From Pantoea alhagi (GTDB lineage: Bacteria > Pseudomonadota > Gammaproteobacteria > Enterobacterales > Enterobacteriaceae): 64,000 bases of DNA. The stretch covers positions 4,092,001-4,156,000 of the forward strand of contig NZ_CP019706.1 of assembly GCF_002101395.1 (NCBI RefSeq), read 5' to 3'. The translations under genes were made by a program, and so were the position numbers. Under the pieces are notes generated by a model. The model saw nothing but the letters and a program-made list of their open reading frames with translations. It was not told the origin of the DNA and did not search any database. Positions 51,829 through 61,243 of the stretch are shown in pieces. The first letter of the stretch is position 1; the number at the start of each line of letters is the position of its first letter.

Positions 51829-54800
51829 ATGAAAAGAATGTTAATAAACGCAACTCAACAGGAGGAGTTGCGTGTCGCCTTAGTAGATGGACAACGTCTG
51901 TACGACCTGGATATTGAAAGCCCCGGACACGAACAGAAAAAGGCGAATATCTATAAAGGCAAGATCACCCGCATTGAGCCAAGTCTGGAAGCAGCATTTG
52001 TTGATTACGGCGCTGAACGACACGGTTTCCTTCCGCTTAAAGAAATTTCCCGCGAATATTTCCCTGCCAGCTACAACGCTCATGGCCGCCCCAATATCAA
52101 AGACGTATTGCGCGAAGGTCAGGAAGTCATTGTTCAGATCGATAAAGAAGAGCGCGGCAACAAAGGCGCGGCTCTGACCACCTTTATCAGCCTGGCAGGC
52201 AGCTATCTGGTGCTGATGCCAAATAACCCACGCGCAGGCGGCATTTCACGCCGTATTGAAGGCGATGACCGCACCGAGCTGAAAGAAGCGCTCTCGTCGC
52301 TTGAGCTGCCGGACGGCATGGGCTTAATCGTGCGTACCGCAGGCGTGGGCAAATCAGCCGAAGCGCTGCAGTGGGATTTAAGCTTCCGTCTGAAGCACTG
52401 GGAAGCGATCAAAAAAGCGGCGGAAAATCGTCCGGCGCCCTTCCTGATCCATCAGGAAAGCAATGTGATTGTTCGCGCCTTCCGCGACTATCTGCGCCCT
52501 GACATCGGCGAAATCCTGATTGATAACCCGAAAGTCCTCGATCTGGCGCGTCAGCATATCGCCGCCCTTGGTCGTCCTGATTTCAGCAGCAAAATCAAAC
52601 TGTACACCGGTGAAATTCCGCTGTTCAGCCATTACCAGATTGAATCCCAGATCGAATCGGCCTTCCAGCGTGAAGTGCGTCTGCCTTCCGGCGGCTCGAT
52701 TGTGATCGACAGCACTGAAGCGCTGACCGCGATCGATATCAACTCAGCACGCGCCACGCGCGGCGGCGATATCGAAGAGACAGCGTTTAACACCAATCTT
52801 GAAGCTGCCGACGAAATTGCGCGTCAGCTGCGCCTGCGCGACCTTGGCGGCCTGATCGTTATCGACTTTATCGATATGACGCCGGTACGCCATCAGCGTG
52901 CGGTAGAAAACCGTCTGCGCGAGGCCGTTCGTCAGGATCGCGCCCGTATCCAGATCAGTCATATCTCCCGCTTCGGCCTGCTGGAGATGTCGCGTCAGCG
53001 TCTTAGCCCATCGCTGGGTGAATCGAGCCACCATGTTTGCCCGCGCTGTAGCGGAACCGGCACCGTTCGTGATAACGAATCGCTGTCGCTCTCTATTCTG
53101 CGTCTGATTGAAGAAGAAGCGCTGAAAGAGAACACCAAAGAAGTGCACGCCATTGTGCCGGTGCCGATCGCCTCGTATCTGCTGAACGAAAAACGCGACG
53201 CCGTTAATGCCATTGAAAAACGTCAGGGCGGCGTGCGTGCGATTATCGTTCCGAACGATCAGATGCAGACGCCGCACTACTCAGTACTGCGCGTACGCAG
53301 CGGTGAAGAGACGCAAACGCTCAGCTATCACCTGCCGAAACTGCATGAAGCTGAGATGGCGCTGCCGTCTGAAAACGAGCAGGCTGAACGTCGTCGCCCT
53401 GAGCAGCCTGCACTGGCCGCCTTTGTGATGCCTGATACGCCGCCTGCCCCGCAGGAAACCGCCGTTGAAAGCAGTAAACCTGCTCAGCCCGCCGTGCCGA
53501 AGCAGGCCGCAGCGGAACCTGCCGCATCGACCGGTATTATCGGACGCCTGTTTGGCGGCCTGAAAAAGCTGTTTGCCTCTGAGCCGGCTGCGCCAGCCAC
53601 AGCCGGGCAGCCGCAGCAGGATAAAGCTGCTGGCGATGAGTCTGAACCAACCCAGCAGCGTGAACGCCGACAGGGCAACAACCGCCGCAACAACAACAAT
53701 AACCGCCGCGATCGTAACCGTGACCGCAACGGGGAAAACGCCCCACAACAGGCGCGCGATAATCGTGAAACCCGTGATAATCGTGAAACCCGTGAAGAGC
53801 CGCGTCGTAACAACAAACGCCAGCAGGCCAATGCTGAAGTGCGTGAAGAGACGCAAAACACGCTGACTGACGAAGCACGCGCGCAGCGTGAAGAGCAGCA
53901 GCAGCAGCGTCGTGAGCAGCGTGCCGAACGTCAGCGTCGCCGTCAGGAAGAGCGTCGTCAGCAGCAGGAAGCCGCCAAAGCCGCCGCTCAGCAAGAGCAG
54001 CAGCCGGTAGCCAGCGTCGTTGAAGAGAGCGAAGAGAACCCGGCGGAAGAGCGCGTTCAGGTCATGCCGCGTCGTAAGCCGCGTCAGCTGGCGCAGAAAG
54101 TGCGCGTGGTCAGCGCGGAAACAGTGGCGGAAACGCAGCCTGCTATTGACGACGTGAAAGCGGCTCCAGAAGAGACGCCGCAGTTCGAAGCCGCCGCGCC
54201 AGAAGCGCAGACGCAGCCTGAAGAGCAGCAGGAAGAGCAGGAGAACCGCGATAACGGCAATATGCCGCGCCGCTCACGCCGCTCTCCGCGTCATCTGCGC
54301 GTCAGCGGTCAGCGTCGTCGTCGTTACCGCGATGAGCGTTATCCGACGCAGTCTCCGATGCCTGTCTCCTGTGCTGCAGCCTCGCCGGAAATGGCTTCAG
54401 GTAAAGTCTGGGTTCGCTATCCGGTCGCGCAGGCCAGCCAGGAGACCGTTCAGGCAGCTGATGTGCAGCATGAAACGCCGGACTACAGCCACGTTGAAAC
54501 CGCTGCCGCCGTTGCTTTGCCAGTTGCCGCCAGCGAAGCCGCCGTTGAGGCATCTTCCGCTCAGCCGGCGGAAGCTGAACAGCAAACGGCGCAGGATGCA
54601 GTACATGAAGTTGCGCCGCAGCAGTTTGATGCGCCGGTAACGCCGGTTGATACGCATGACACTTCAGCTATTGAAGTGCCGGTAAATGAAGAGCCTTCTG
54701 TGATTCCGGCCGCTGCTGAAGCACGTGCCGCTCAGGTTGCCGCTCAGGCGCAACCGGCAGACGACGCGGTTAACGCGTCAGCAGAAGCCGCTGAGCCAGA

Positions 54801-55254
54801 AGCTGCGCCGGTGGAAACCGCAGCAGCAGAAGCCGCTCAGGCAGCATCGGTTCCGGTTGAAACCGTGCAGCAGAACGTTGAAGCCACGCCGTCCGTAACG
54901 GATGAGCAGCAGGCTGTTGCCGTGGCCAGTGCCAGCGACGTTAGCGCTGATACGGCGGCCCAGGTCGGGCAGGTGCTGAATGCGCCAGCAATCGAGCCAG
55001 AAGAGGTATTGCCGGTTCGCGAACCGCATGCGCCGGTTCCGGCTCGTGATCAAGCGCCTGCAGCCAGTCAGTCCCTGCTGGCCGGTAAATACCATGCCAG
55101 CGCGCCGATGACGAAAGCACCGGCTCCGGCATGGCAGCCAGAAGCGCCGCGTCATAGCGACTGGGTACGTCCGCCCTTCCAGTTTGAAGGCAAAGGCGCA
55201 GCCGGTGGCCACAGCGCGACACATCAGGCAACGGCTCCGGCCACCAAACCCTGA
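51829..55254 (+). CDS. rne: ribonuclease E
   Basis: RNase E is the essential endonuclease and scaffold of the degradosome. The 1141-aa product (E. coli 1061) starts at MKRMLINATQQEELRVA. The N-terminal half has the S1 domain, the 5' sensor and DNase I-like regions, and zinc-link CPRC (about 404-407). The divergent C-half has a membrane-binding amphipathic helix (GIIGRLFGGLKKLF, about 567-580), arginine-rich segment AR1 (NNRRNNNNNRRDRNRDRN), a Gln/Arg coiled-coil region, AR2 (RRSRRSPRHLRVSG...) with an enolase-type site after it, an Ala/Glu/Val-rich stretch, and a PNPase-type C-terminus (APRHSDWVRPPFQFEGKGA). Confidence 0.98.
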   Translation: MKRMLINATQQEELRVALVDGQRLYDLDIESPGHEQKKANIYKGKITRIEPSLEAAFVDYGAERHGFLPLKEISREYFPASYNAHGRPNIKDVLREGQEVIVQIDKEERGNKGAALTTFISLAGSYLVLMPNNPRAGGISRRIEGDDRTELKEALSSLELPDGMGLIVRTAGVGKSAEALQWDLSFRLKHWEAIKKAAENRPAPFLIHQESNVIVRAFRDYLRPDIGEILIDNPKVLDLARQHIAALGRPDFSSKIKLYTGEIPLFSHYQIESQIESAFQREVRLPSGGSIVIDSTEALTAIDINSARATRGGDIEETAFNTNLEAADEIARQLRLRDLGGLIVIDFIDMTPVRHQRAVENRLREAVRQDRARIQISHISRFGLLEMSRQRLSPSLGESSHHVCPRCSGTGTVRDNESLSLSILRLIEEEALKENTKEVHAIVPVPIASYLLNEKRDAVNAIEKRQGGVRAIIVPNDQMQTPHYSVLRVRSGEETQTLSYHLPKLHEAEMALPSENEQAERRRPEQPALAAFVMPDTPPAPQETAVESSKPAQPAVPKQAAAEPAASTGIIGRLFGGLKKLFASEPAAPATAGQPQQDKAAGDESEPTQQRERRQGNNRRNNNNNRRDRNRDRNGENAPQQARDNRETRDNRETREEPRRNNKRQQANAEVREETQNTLTDEARAQREEQQQQRREQRAERQRRRQEERRQQQEAAKAAAQQEQQPVASVVEESEENPAEERVQVMPRRKPRQLAQKVRVVSAETVAETQPAIDDVKAAPEETPQFEAAAPEAQTQPEEQQEEQENRDNGNMPRRSRRSPRHLRVSGQRRRRYRDERYPTQSPMPVSCAAASPEMASGKVWVRYPVAQASQETVQAADVQHETPDYSHVETAAAVALPVAASEAAVEASSAQPAEAEQQTAQDAVHEVAPQQFDAPVTPVDTHDTSAIEVPVNEEPSVIPAAAEARAAQVAAQAQPADDAVNASAEAAEPEAAPVETAAAEAAQAASVPVETVQQNVEATPSVTDEQQAVAVASASDVSADTAAQVGQVLNAPAIEPEEVLPVREPHAPVPARDQAPAASQSLLAGKYHASAPMTKAPAPAWQPEAPRHSDWVRPPFQFEGKGAAGGHSATHQATAPATKP
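53758..53793 (+). repeat. 18-bp tandem repeat in rne
   Basis: Two perfect copies of GATAATCGTGAAACCCGT encode DNRETR twice inside the arginine-rich linker of RNase E. It is in frame and may vary in copy number between strains. Confidence 0.85.
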
Positions 55255-55276
55255 TTGCGCTAAATAAGCCTCTCTC

Positions 55277-55302
55277 AACCCCGGCTCAGGCCGGGGTTTT
55301 TT
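55277..55302 (+). terminator. rne intrinsic terminator
   Basis: AACCCCGGC-TCAG-GCCGGGGTT is a perfect 9-bp stem followed by TTTT. It lies 22 bp past the rne stop. Confidence 0.88.
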
Positions 55303-55531
55303 ATGGCTTAAGCAAACGTAATCCTGTTCCATGCCGGACGTCAGCCCGCAGCTGGCCTCTGGTTCCGCTACCGTTAGCTACCCGCTGCTGCTACCTGTTT
55401 ATCCATGGCTACCGGCAGACTACCCTCTGCTGCTGCCGACCTGCCTGCTACCGTCTGGTTATCTGCTGCTGGCTGCCTGCTTCGCTGCATTACGCCCATT
55501 ATTTTTAAATCAGGCTTACCGTTTTCAGAGC
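55303..55531. other. rne-flgL intergenic low-complexity region
   Basis: Between the rne and flgL terminators there is a region with six CTACC motifs (55368, 55378, 55391, 55409, 55420, 55448) mixed with CTGCTG runs. A plus-strand frame from 55331 spells repeats such as YPLLLP, but it has no ribosome site and runs into the flgL terminator, so I do not call a gene. Confidence 0.5.
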
Positions 55532-55572
55532 AAAAAAAAACCCGTCAGCGACGATAAGCCATCGGTGACGGG
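55532..55572 (-). terminator. flgKL intrinsic terminator
   Basis: CCCGTCAGCGA and TCGGTGACGGG pair with one mismatch (55541-55572) and are followed on the minus strand by nine T. It ends the flagellar transcript. Confidence 0.85.
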
Positions 55573-55617
55573 AAAAAACGAACGCGCCCGGTTTAAGCAC
55601 GTCCAAAACTAAAATTT

Positions 55618-56583
55618 TTAGCTATTCATCTGAAACAGAGACATCTGTGACATATCGCTGAAAGTCTTATAAGAAGCCTGTAGCGCCTGCTGCTGCATGG
55701 TATAGGTTGAAATCGCGCTGGTATAATCCACGTTCACCAGTGCGCTCATTCTTACTTCCTGCAGCGTGCTGCGATCGTCGCCCAGGCTATCCAGTTTTTC
55801 CAGCTCGCTCAACTGTGTACCCAGCTCAGACTGTACTTTCAGAATGTTGTTTAACGAGTTGCCCAGGCCGCGCGTGGTCTTATCCAACGCCTCTTTCGCT
55901 ACCGCACGTGTTGCATCATCCGTATTCTGAATCGGCTGTTTCAGGGCGTTGATGGCGATATCCAGCGTCTCAAAAATATTTGTTTCGCTTGCTGACCCAT
56001 CCGGCTCTTTTACCGCGTTGCTGGTGATGGACATAAACACCTGCGCACCGGTATGACTGGTGGTCATGGTACGGCTGGCGTCCACTTTCTGCGTGATCGC
56101 ATCGGTGCCGCCGTTGTAAACAATGCTGCCGCTGGCATCTTCAGTAAAGGGCGCGCTGCCACTGTTATAGCCGGCAAAAATATAGCGACCATTGCCGTCG
56201 GTGCTGTTCGCCAGATTGAGCAACTGAGCGCGTACGCCCTCCAGCTGGGTAGCATAAGATTCACGATCATCGTCAGAAAGCGCTCCGTTGCCCGCTAAGA
56301 TCACCAGTGACTGGGCGCTCTGCACCGCCGCAGTGGCGTCATCCAGCACGCTGGTTTCCAGCGACACGCTTTGCGTCGCGAAATCACGCGCCAGCTTGTA
56401 CTGCTTGTTCTCTGCCTGTGCCTGGGAAAGCACGACCGCTTGCGCGGCGGCCAGTGGATCGTCCGACGGGTTAATAACCCGCTTGCCGGTAGAGAGCTGC
56501 TCGCCCGCTTTCAGCCAGCTTGACTGGGCGTTGGTCACGCCACGCGTCTGCTGGTCATACATCATGCTGGTACTGAGTCGCAT
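55618..56583 (-). CDS. flgL: flagellar hook-filament junction protein FlgL
   Basis: FlgL (HAP3) is the second hook-filament junction protein onto which flagellin polymerises. The 321-aa product (E. coli 317) has flagellin-like terminal coiled coils: MRLSTSMMYDQQTRGVTNAQ at the N-terminus, STGKRVINPSDDPLAAAQAV, and a C-terminus rich in QQQALQASYKTFSDMSQMSLFQ. The start follows flgK by 25 bp, sharing the sigma-28 promoter. Confidence 0.96.
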   Translation of the reverse strand: MRLSTSMMYDQQTRGVTNAQSSWLKAGEQLSTGKRVINPSDDPLAAAQAVVLSQAQAENKQYKLARDFATQSVSLETSVLDDATAAVQSAQSLVILAGNGALSDDDRESYATQLEGVRAQLLNLANSTDGNGRYIFAGYNSGSAPFTEDASGSIVYNGGTDAITQKVDASRTMTTSHTGAQVFMSITSNAVKEPDGSASETNIFETLDIAINALKQPIQNTDDATRAVAKEALDKTTRGLGNSLNNILKVQSELGTQLSELEKLDSLGDDRSTLQEVRMSALVNVDYTSAISTYTMQQQALQASYKTFSDMSQMSLFQMNS

Positions 56584-56608
56584 GGTGGTTATTCCTTCAT
56601 CAATTCAA

Positions 56609-58246
56609 TTAGCCACGGATGCTGATTAAGGCATCGAAAATTGCTGATGCTGTCTGCAGAACCTGCGCATTCGCCATGTAATATTGCTGATAGCGTTGCA
56701 GGTTCACGTACTCTTCATCAAGGTTAACGCCTGATACCGACTGCTGACGGCTGGTAAGCTGATTCACCACGTTGGTCTGCGTCTCGCTGGTGGTTTTCAG
56801 CGTATTGGTTTTGTTACCAATATCACTCACCAGGCTGGCATAGCCTTGCGCCAGCGTCGCGTTGCCGTTGACCAGGTTCTTGCTCTGCAGGTCCAGCAGC
56901 TTCTGCGCGTTACGGTTATCGCTTTCACCACCCGCAGCGCCTGCGGCGGCAACCTGTGCCTCATTGGTGACCACGACGTCCATATTCACAATCGCATTGC
57001 TGACCGGCTTGACGATAAAGCTGTCATTGGCAGCAGGCGTGCCGGACGGCGTAACCTGCAAACCGTCGAAATTAAGCTGGCCGTTGGCGTCCAGTGACGC
57101 GCTGACGCTGGTATTGTCAGAGAGACGCTTAACGTTCCAGTTGCTGCCGTCCCAGCTCACTTTATAGTCTGTTGCCTGCGCTTTGCTGGTGTCGCTCCAG
57201 CTGGCGGTCAGCGTGACGCCGGAAGCGTTTTTGCTGTTGCCGACCACGGTCGGTCCGCCGATGGCAAAGAAATCGGTGCCGGCATTGCCTTCACTGTCGA
57301 AGCCCGCTTTATGCTGCGTGTTAAAGCTATCGGCGAAGTTCAGCGCCAGCTGATTCAGTTTATTGCGCGCCGAATCGAGATCTTCGGTACGGAACTTCAG
57401 CAGACCGCCTAATGAACCGGTGCTTACCAGGCTTTCAGGGATCTCAACGTTGCCGGCGGTTTTATCTACATAACCAATGGTGGTACGGGTTGGATCGTTG
57501 CTGGCGGTCATCGCCACCAGTTGACGCGTTTCCGCGCCGTTAACCAGCGCCAGGCCGTTAGACATAGAAACGATATAGCTGCCATCCTGCTGAGAGACGC
57601 TTACGCCTACCAGGTCGTTCAGTTTGCTGACCAGCGCGTCACGCTGATCCAGCAAAGTGTTAGGATCGGCACCGGCACCGGCCGCCTGCAGTTTGCCAAT
57701 CTGGGTATTCAGGCCGGCAATCTGGCTGGCATAGCTATTAATCTGCTCCACGGAAGAGGAGATGCTGGTGTTAATGCTGGCATCCATATTCCGCAGATAT
57801 TGATCGGTAACTTTAAACTGGTTAACCAGCCCTTCCGCCTTGCCCAGCAGGGTCTGACGCGCGGAAGGATCATCCGCGTTGCTCACCACGTTCTGGACGT
57901 TGGTAAAGAAATCAGAGAGCGTGGTAGAGAGGCTGTTTGACGATGAAGAGAGCAAGTCATCGATGTTAGAGATCTGATTGTACTGGGTAGTTATACCGCT
58001 GTTTTGCGCCGAGGCGCTGCGCAGCTGCCCGGTAATAAACTCATCATATTCGCGGTGAACGCTGCTGATTGTTACGCCGTTACCGTAATAGTTGCCGCCG
58101 TTCAGGGTGCTGGGCAGCGAGCTCAGTACCGCCGTCTGACGTGAATAACCCGCCACATTATAATTGCTGATGTTGCTGCTGGTGGTATTCAGCGCAGCCT
58201 GCGCCGCGCTCAGCCCGCTCATTGCGGAGTTAATTAAGCTGGACAT
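56609..58246 (-). CDS. flgK: flagellar hook-associated protein FlgK
   Basis: FlgK (HAP1) is the first junction protein at the hook tip. The 545-aa product (E. coli 547) starts MSSLINSAMSGLSAAQAALN with the rod/hook signature TTSSNISNYNVAGYSRQTA, and ends with a conserved SGVNLDEEYVNLQRYQQYYMANAQVLQTA block. The upstream frame to 58288 has no homology and the AAGGAACCGACATG context supports 58246. A perfectly placed sigma-28 promoter lies before it. Confidence 0.96.
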   Translation of the reverse strand: MSSLINSAMSGLSAAQAALNTTSSNISNYNVAGYSRQTAVLSSLPSTLNGGNYYGNGVTISSVHREYDEFITGQLRSASAQNSGITTQYNQISNIDDLLSSSSNSLSTTLSDFFTNVQNVVSNADDPSARQTLLGKAEGLVNQFKVTDQYLRNMDASINTSISSSVEQINSYASQIAGLNTQIGKLQAAGAGADPNTLLDQRDALVSKLNDLVGVSVSQQDGSYIVSMSNGLALVNGAETRQLVAMTASNDPTRTTIGYVDKTAGNVEIPESLVSTGSLGGLLKFRTEDLDSARNKLNQLALNFADSFNTQHKAGFDSEGNAGTDFFAIGGPTVVGNSKNASGVTLTASWSDTSKAQATDYKVSWDGSNWNVKRLSDNTSVSASLDANGQLNFDGLQVTPSGTPAANDSFIVKPVSNAIVNMDVVVTNEAQVAAAGAAGGESDNRNAQKLLDLQSKNLVNGNATLAQGYASLVSDIGNKTNTLKTTSETQTNVVNQLTSRQQSVSGVNLDEEYVNLQRYQQYYMANAQVLQTASAIFDALISIRG

Positions 58247-58336
58247 GTCGGTTCCTTTTTGCGCCGGTACGCACCGGGCGGCATTCAACGAATCGGGTGC
58301 CGCAAGCGTAACGGGACGCTTTCTGGCCTGTTTTGG

Positions 58337-58363
58337 TTATCGGCGTGCTTAAGTGAAACTTGA
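58337..58363 (-). promoter_or_regulatory. sigma-28 (FliA) promoter of flgKL
   Basis: On the minus strand TCAAGTTT-N11-GCCGATAA fits the FliA consensus TAAAGTTT-N11-GCCGATAA with one mismatch and exact spacing. It lies about 90 bp before the flgK ATG, as for the class 3 flgKL promoter of E. coli and Salmonella. Confidence 0.85.
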
Positions 58364-58371
58364 GTAAAAAA

Positions 58372-59340
58372 TCAGAACAGATCGCCTAACTCATTGCCGT
58401 ACGCTTTGGCAACTTTTTCACCCAGGTCTTTAAACTGCTGGATCATACCGACCAGTTTTTTGGCATATTTCGGATCGGTTGCGTAGCCCGCAGCCTGCAG
58501 CGCATGCGCGCCCTCTTCCGCCGTTTTTGCCGTCGTCACTTTGGCATAGCGCGAATTCTTACTCAGCAGATTGGCGTAGTCCGCTAATGCATCGATATAG
58601 GAGTCATAGACGCGGAACGCCGCCTTCACTTTTTTCGCCACGCCGTTCTCATATTCGGTGGTGGTGATTTCCGTGGTCTTGCCTTGCCAGCTGCCGGTGG
58701 CCTTAATGCCAAACAGGTTGTAGCTCGGCTTGCCATCTTCGGTCAGGATCTGACGTTTCCCCCAGCCCGATTCCAGCGCCGCCTGGGCAAGGATCAGCTG
58801 ATGGGGAATGCCGGTCTGCTGGCTGGCAAGCTGCGCCGGCTGCGTGAGTTTGGCAATAAAATCGCTGCTGTCGCCGCTCAGCGGCGCGCCGGCCGTGGGC
58901 TGCGGCAGTCTTGGCATGGCGCGCTGCACCATTTGCGCCATCTGCGTCTGCATCTGCTCCATCTGGCGCGGCAGCAACGTATTGATAACCACCGAACGAT
59001 CGAGCGGCATCGGCACGGTGCCCGCACGCTCGTCCGGCGCCTGGGCTGGCATCATCTGTTTTACGATAACGTCTGCCAGCCCCAGCCCTTTATTCCCCAT
59101 CTCCTGCGCAATCTGCTGGTCGTACATAGAGGTGAACATGCGTGTCTGCTCGGTGCTGAGCAGACCGTCCTGCGGCAGCGCCTGTCGCATGCTCTTCAGC
59201 ATCATCTGTACAAACATGCCCTCTACCTGCTTCGCCACCTGCAACGCCTGCCCTTGCGGGTCGTTGCCTGCCTGACGTTTCAGACTATTAAGCGCCTGGC
59301 TGTCATAAGCCGCGCTCATTACAGATTGCGTATCATTCAT
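58372..59340 (-). CDS. flgJ: peptidoglycan hydrolase / rod-cap protein FlgJ
   Basis: FlgJ caps the growing rod and cuts peptidoglycan so it can pass. The 322-aa product has an N-terminal rod-cap domain (QVEGMFVQMMLKSMRQALP, YDQQIAQEMGNKGLGLAD, to about 100), a variable Met/Gln-rich linker (about 110-145), and a GH73 glucosaminidase domain with Glu190 in AQAALESGWGKRQI and the TTTEYENG motif. The start overlaps the flgI stop by one base (TGATG). A second in-frame Met (MSAAYDSQ) is possible. Confidence 0.96.
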   Translation of the reverse strand: MNDTQSVMSAAYDSQALNSLKRQAGNDPQGQALQVAKQVEGMFVQMMLKSMRQALPQDGLLSTEQTRMFTSMYDQQIAQEMGNKGLGLADVIVKQMMPAQAPDERAGTVPMPLDRSVVINTLLPRQMEQMQTQMAQMVQRAMPRLPQPTAGAPLSGDSSDFIAKLTQPAQLASQQTGIPHQLILAQAALESGWGKRQILTEDGKPSYNLFGIKATGSWQGKTTEITTTEYENGVAKKVKAAFRVYDSYIDALADYANLLSKNSRYAKVTTAKTAEEGAHALQAAGYATDPKYAKKLVGMIQQFKDLGEKVAKAYGNELGDLF

Positions 59341-60449
59341 CAGATAATTTCCAGTTTGGCGCGCAGACAGCCGGCGCTCTGCATTGACTGAAGAATCGAC
59401 ATCAGGTCCATCGGCGTTGCGCCAAGCGCGTTCAGCGCACGCACCACGCTATTCAGGTTGGCGCTGGCGTTAACTCGCTGCAGCGCGCCGCCTTCCTGAC
59501 GCAGATCGATCTGGGTTTGCGGCGTGACCACGGTTTGACCACCGGCCAGCGGCGTATCCGGCTGATTGACGTTCTGCTGCTGATTGATCGTTACCGACAG
59601 GTTACCCTGCGCTACTGCACATGAGCTGAGCGTTACTTCGCGGTTCATCACCACCGAACCGGTGCGTGAGTTGATGATCACTTTCGCATCCTGAATCGGT
59701 ACGGAAACATCGATATTCTGAATATCTGCCAGCAGACGCACCTGTGAACTGTTGTTCACTGGCACGCGGACCTGAACGGTACGGGCGTCTAGCGCCTGTG
59801 CCGAGCCGTAGCCACGTCCGTTAATGGCATCGCTGATGCGCTGCGCCATACTGAAATCTTCTTCGTTCAGCTGCAGATTGATGGTGCCCTGCGTCCCGAA
59901 GTTGCTCTGCATTTCGCGTTCAATGGTCGCGCCGCCGGTAATGCGTCCGCCATTGAGTTGGTTAACCTGAACGCTGGCACCGCCCGCCGCCGCGCCTGCA
60001 CCGCCAACCAGGATATTCCCCTGCGCCAGCGCATAAACCTGGTTATCGACGCCTTTCAGCGGCGTCATAATCAGCGTGCCGCCGCGCAGGCTTTTGGCGT
60101 TACCCAGCGAGGAAACCACCACGTCGATCTGCTGTCCCTGACGACCAAAGGCTGGCAGGTTGGCAGTCACCATGACCGCCGCCACGTTTTTCAGCTGCAT
60201 ATTGGTGCCGGCGGGTACGGTAATGCCCAGCTGTGACAGCATGTTGTTCAGCGACTGAGTAGTAAACGGCGTTTGCGCCGTCTGGTCGCCGGTGCCATCC
60301 AGTCCAACCACCAGACCATAGCCGATCAGCTGGTTATCACGAACGCCCTGGATCGTGGTGAGATCGCGGATGCGATCGGCGCTTGCCAGCGTGCTGATGC
60401 TCAGCAGCAGCAGGGAGAGCGCCATATGAATAATGCGTGACTGTGACAT
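59340..60449 (-). CDS. flgI: flagellar P-ring protein FlgI
   Basis: FlgI forms the P ring in the peptidoglycan layer. The 369-aa precursor has a Sec signal peptide (likely cleaved after ASA at residue 24, before DRIRDLTTIQGVRDNQLIGYG) and the conserved MQLKNVAAVMVTANLPAFGRQGQQIDV. The mature protein needs DsbA for a disulfide in E. coli; two cysteines (SSCAVAQG and SAGCLRAK) are present. Confidence 0.97.
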   Translation of the reverse strand: MSQSRIIHMALSLLLLSISTLASADRIRDLTTIQGVRDNQLIGYGLVVGLDGTGDQTAQTPFTTQSLNNMLSQLGITVPAGTNMQLKNVAAVMVTANLPAFGRQGQQIDVVVSSLGNAKSLRGGTLIMTPLKGVDNQVYALAQGNILVGGAGAAAGGASVQVNQLNGGRITGGATIEREMQSNFGTQGTINLQLNEEDFSMAQRISDAINGRGYGSAQALDARTVQVRVPVNNSSQVRLLADIQNIDVSVPIQDAKVIINSRTGSVVMNREVTLSSCAVAQGNLSVTINQQQNVNQPDTPLAGGQTVVTPQTQIDLRQEGGALQRVNASANLNSVVRALNALGATPMDLMSILQSMQSAGCLRAKLEII

Positions 60450-60458
60450 AAAAGCCTC

Positions 60459-61163
60459 TTACATCGGTGAGATGTTCAGGAAGAAGCGCTGCAGCCAACC
60501 CATGTTCTGCGCTTCGTTGATATAACCGTTACCGACATATTCGATACGGGCATCTGCCACCTGCGTGGAGACCACGCTGTTATTGCCGCTGATGGTGCGC
60601 GGGTTGACCACGCCAGAGAAGCGAATAAATTCGGTACCCTGGTTAATCTCAATCTGTTTCTCACCGACCACGTTCAGGTTGCCGTTCGGCAATACCTGAT
60701 TGACGGTAACGGTAATCGTACCGGTGAAGGTGTTATTGGCCGAGGCACCACCCTGACCAGCGAAATCATTTTTGCCTTCGCCGCTCATTGTGGTTTTATC
60801 GCCGCCCAGCAGGCCTTCAAGGGCGCGTGGCACAGCGGTCAGGCCAAGGCTGGCGCTGCCATCGCGGCTGGCATTAGCCGAGGAGCTTTTGCTGGCGCTG
60901 ACATTTTCCTGCAGCACGATCGTCAGCGTGTCGCCGATATTGCGCGGACGACGATCCTCAAACAGAGGCTGATAGCCGTAGTTCATCGGCATCACCCCCT
61001 GGAAAATAGATCCGTTAACCACGGGCGGCGAAGCAGGCATCGGCTGAGCCGTTGTCGGGCCGGTGACCAGCGGTGTACGGGGAACAAGGGCGCAACCGTT
61101 AAGGGTCATCAGCATCGTTGCGATAACCAAATGTCCAGGCTTTAAAGTGAATTGCTTCGCCAC
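60459..61163 (-). CDS. flgH: flagellar L-ring lipoprotein FlgH
   Basis: FlgH forms the outer-membrane L ring. I chose GTG 61163 (MAKQFTLKPGHLVIATMLMTLNGC, lipid Cys24, AAAGG 10 bp upstream); an ATG at 61181 adds six codons and lacks a ribosome site. The 234-aa product (E. coli 232) has the block NYGYQPLFEDRRPRNIGDTL, then SASKSSSANASRDGS, and ends YINEAQNMGWLQRFFLNISPM. The LolCDE system of this window would route it to the outer membrane. Confidence 0.94.
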   Translation of the reverse strand: MAKQFTLKPGHLVIATMLMTLNGCALVPRTPLVTGPTTAQPMPASPPVVNGSIFQGVMPMNYGYQPLFEDRRPRNIGDTLTIVLQENVSASKSSSANASRDGSASLGLTAVPRALEGLLGGDKTTMSGEGKNDFAGQGGASANNTFTGTITVTVNQVLPNGNLNVVGEKQIEINQGTEFIRFSGVVNPRTISGNNSVVSTQVADARIEYVGNGYINEAQNMGWLQRFFLNISPM

Positions 61164-61194
61164 GACGTATATACCTTTCATTCATTATTTAATT

Positions 61195-61216
61195 TGGCGG
61201 AGCCGAAACTCCGCCA
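61195..61216 (-). other. flgG-flgH intercistronic hairpin
   Basis: TGGCGGAG-CCGAAA-CTCCGCCA is a perfect 8-bp stem with no T run on the minus strand. It may mark RNA processing or 3'-end protection rather than termination. Confidence 0.5.
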
Positions 61217-61243
61217 GTCCGCGACTAAGCGCGCTTACTGCCC

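Noticed and set aside
55331..55612. 93-aa leucine/proline-rich protein downstream of rne
   Set aside because: No ribosome site, repetitive composition, and its 3' third runs through the flgL terminator.
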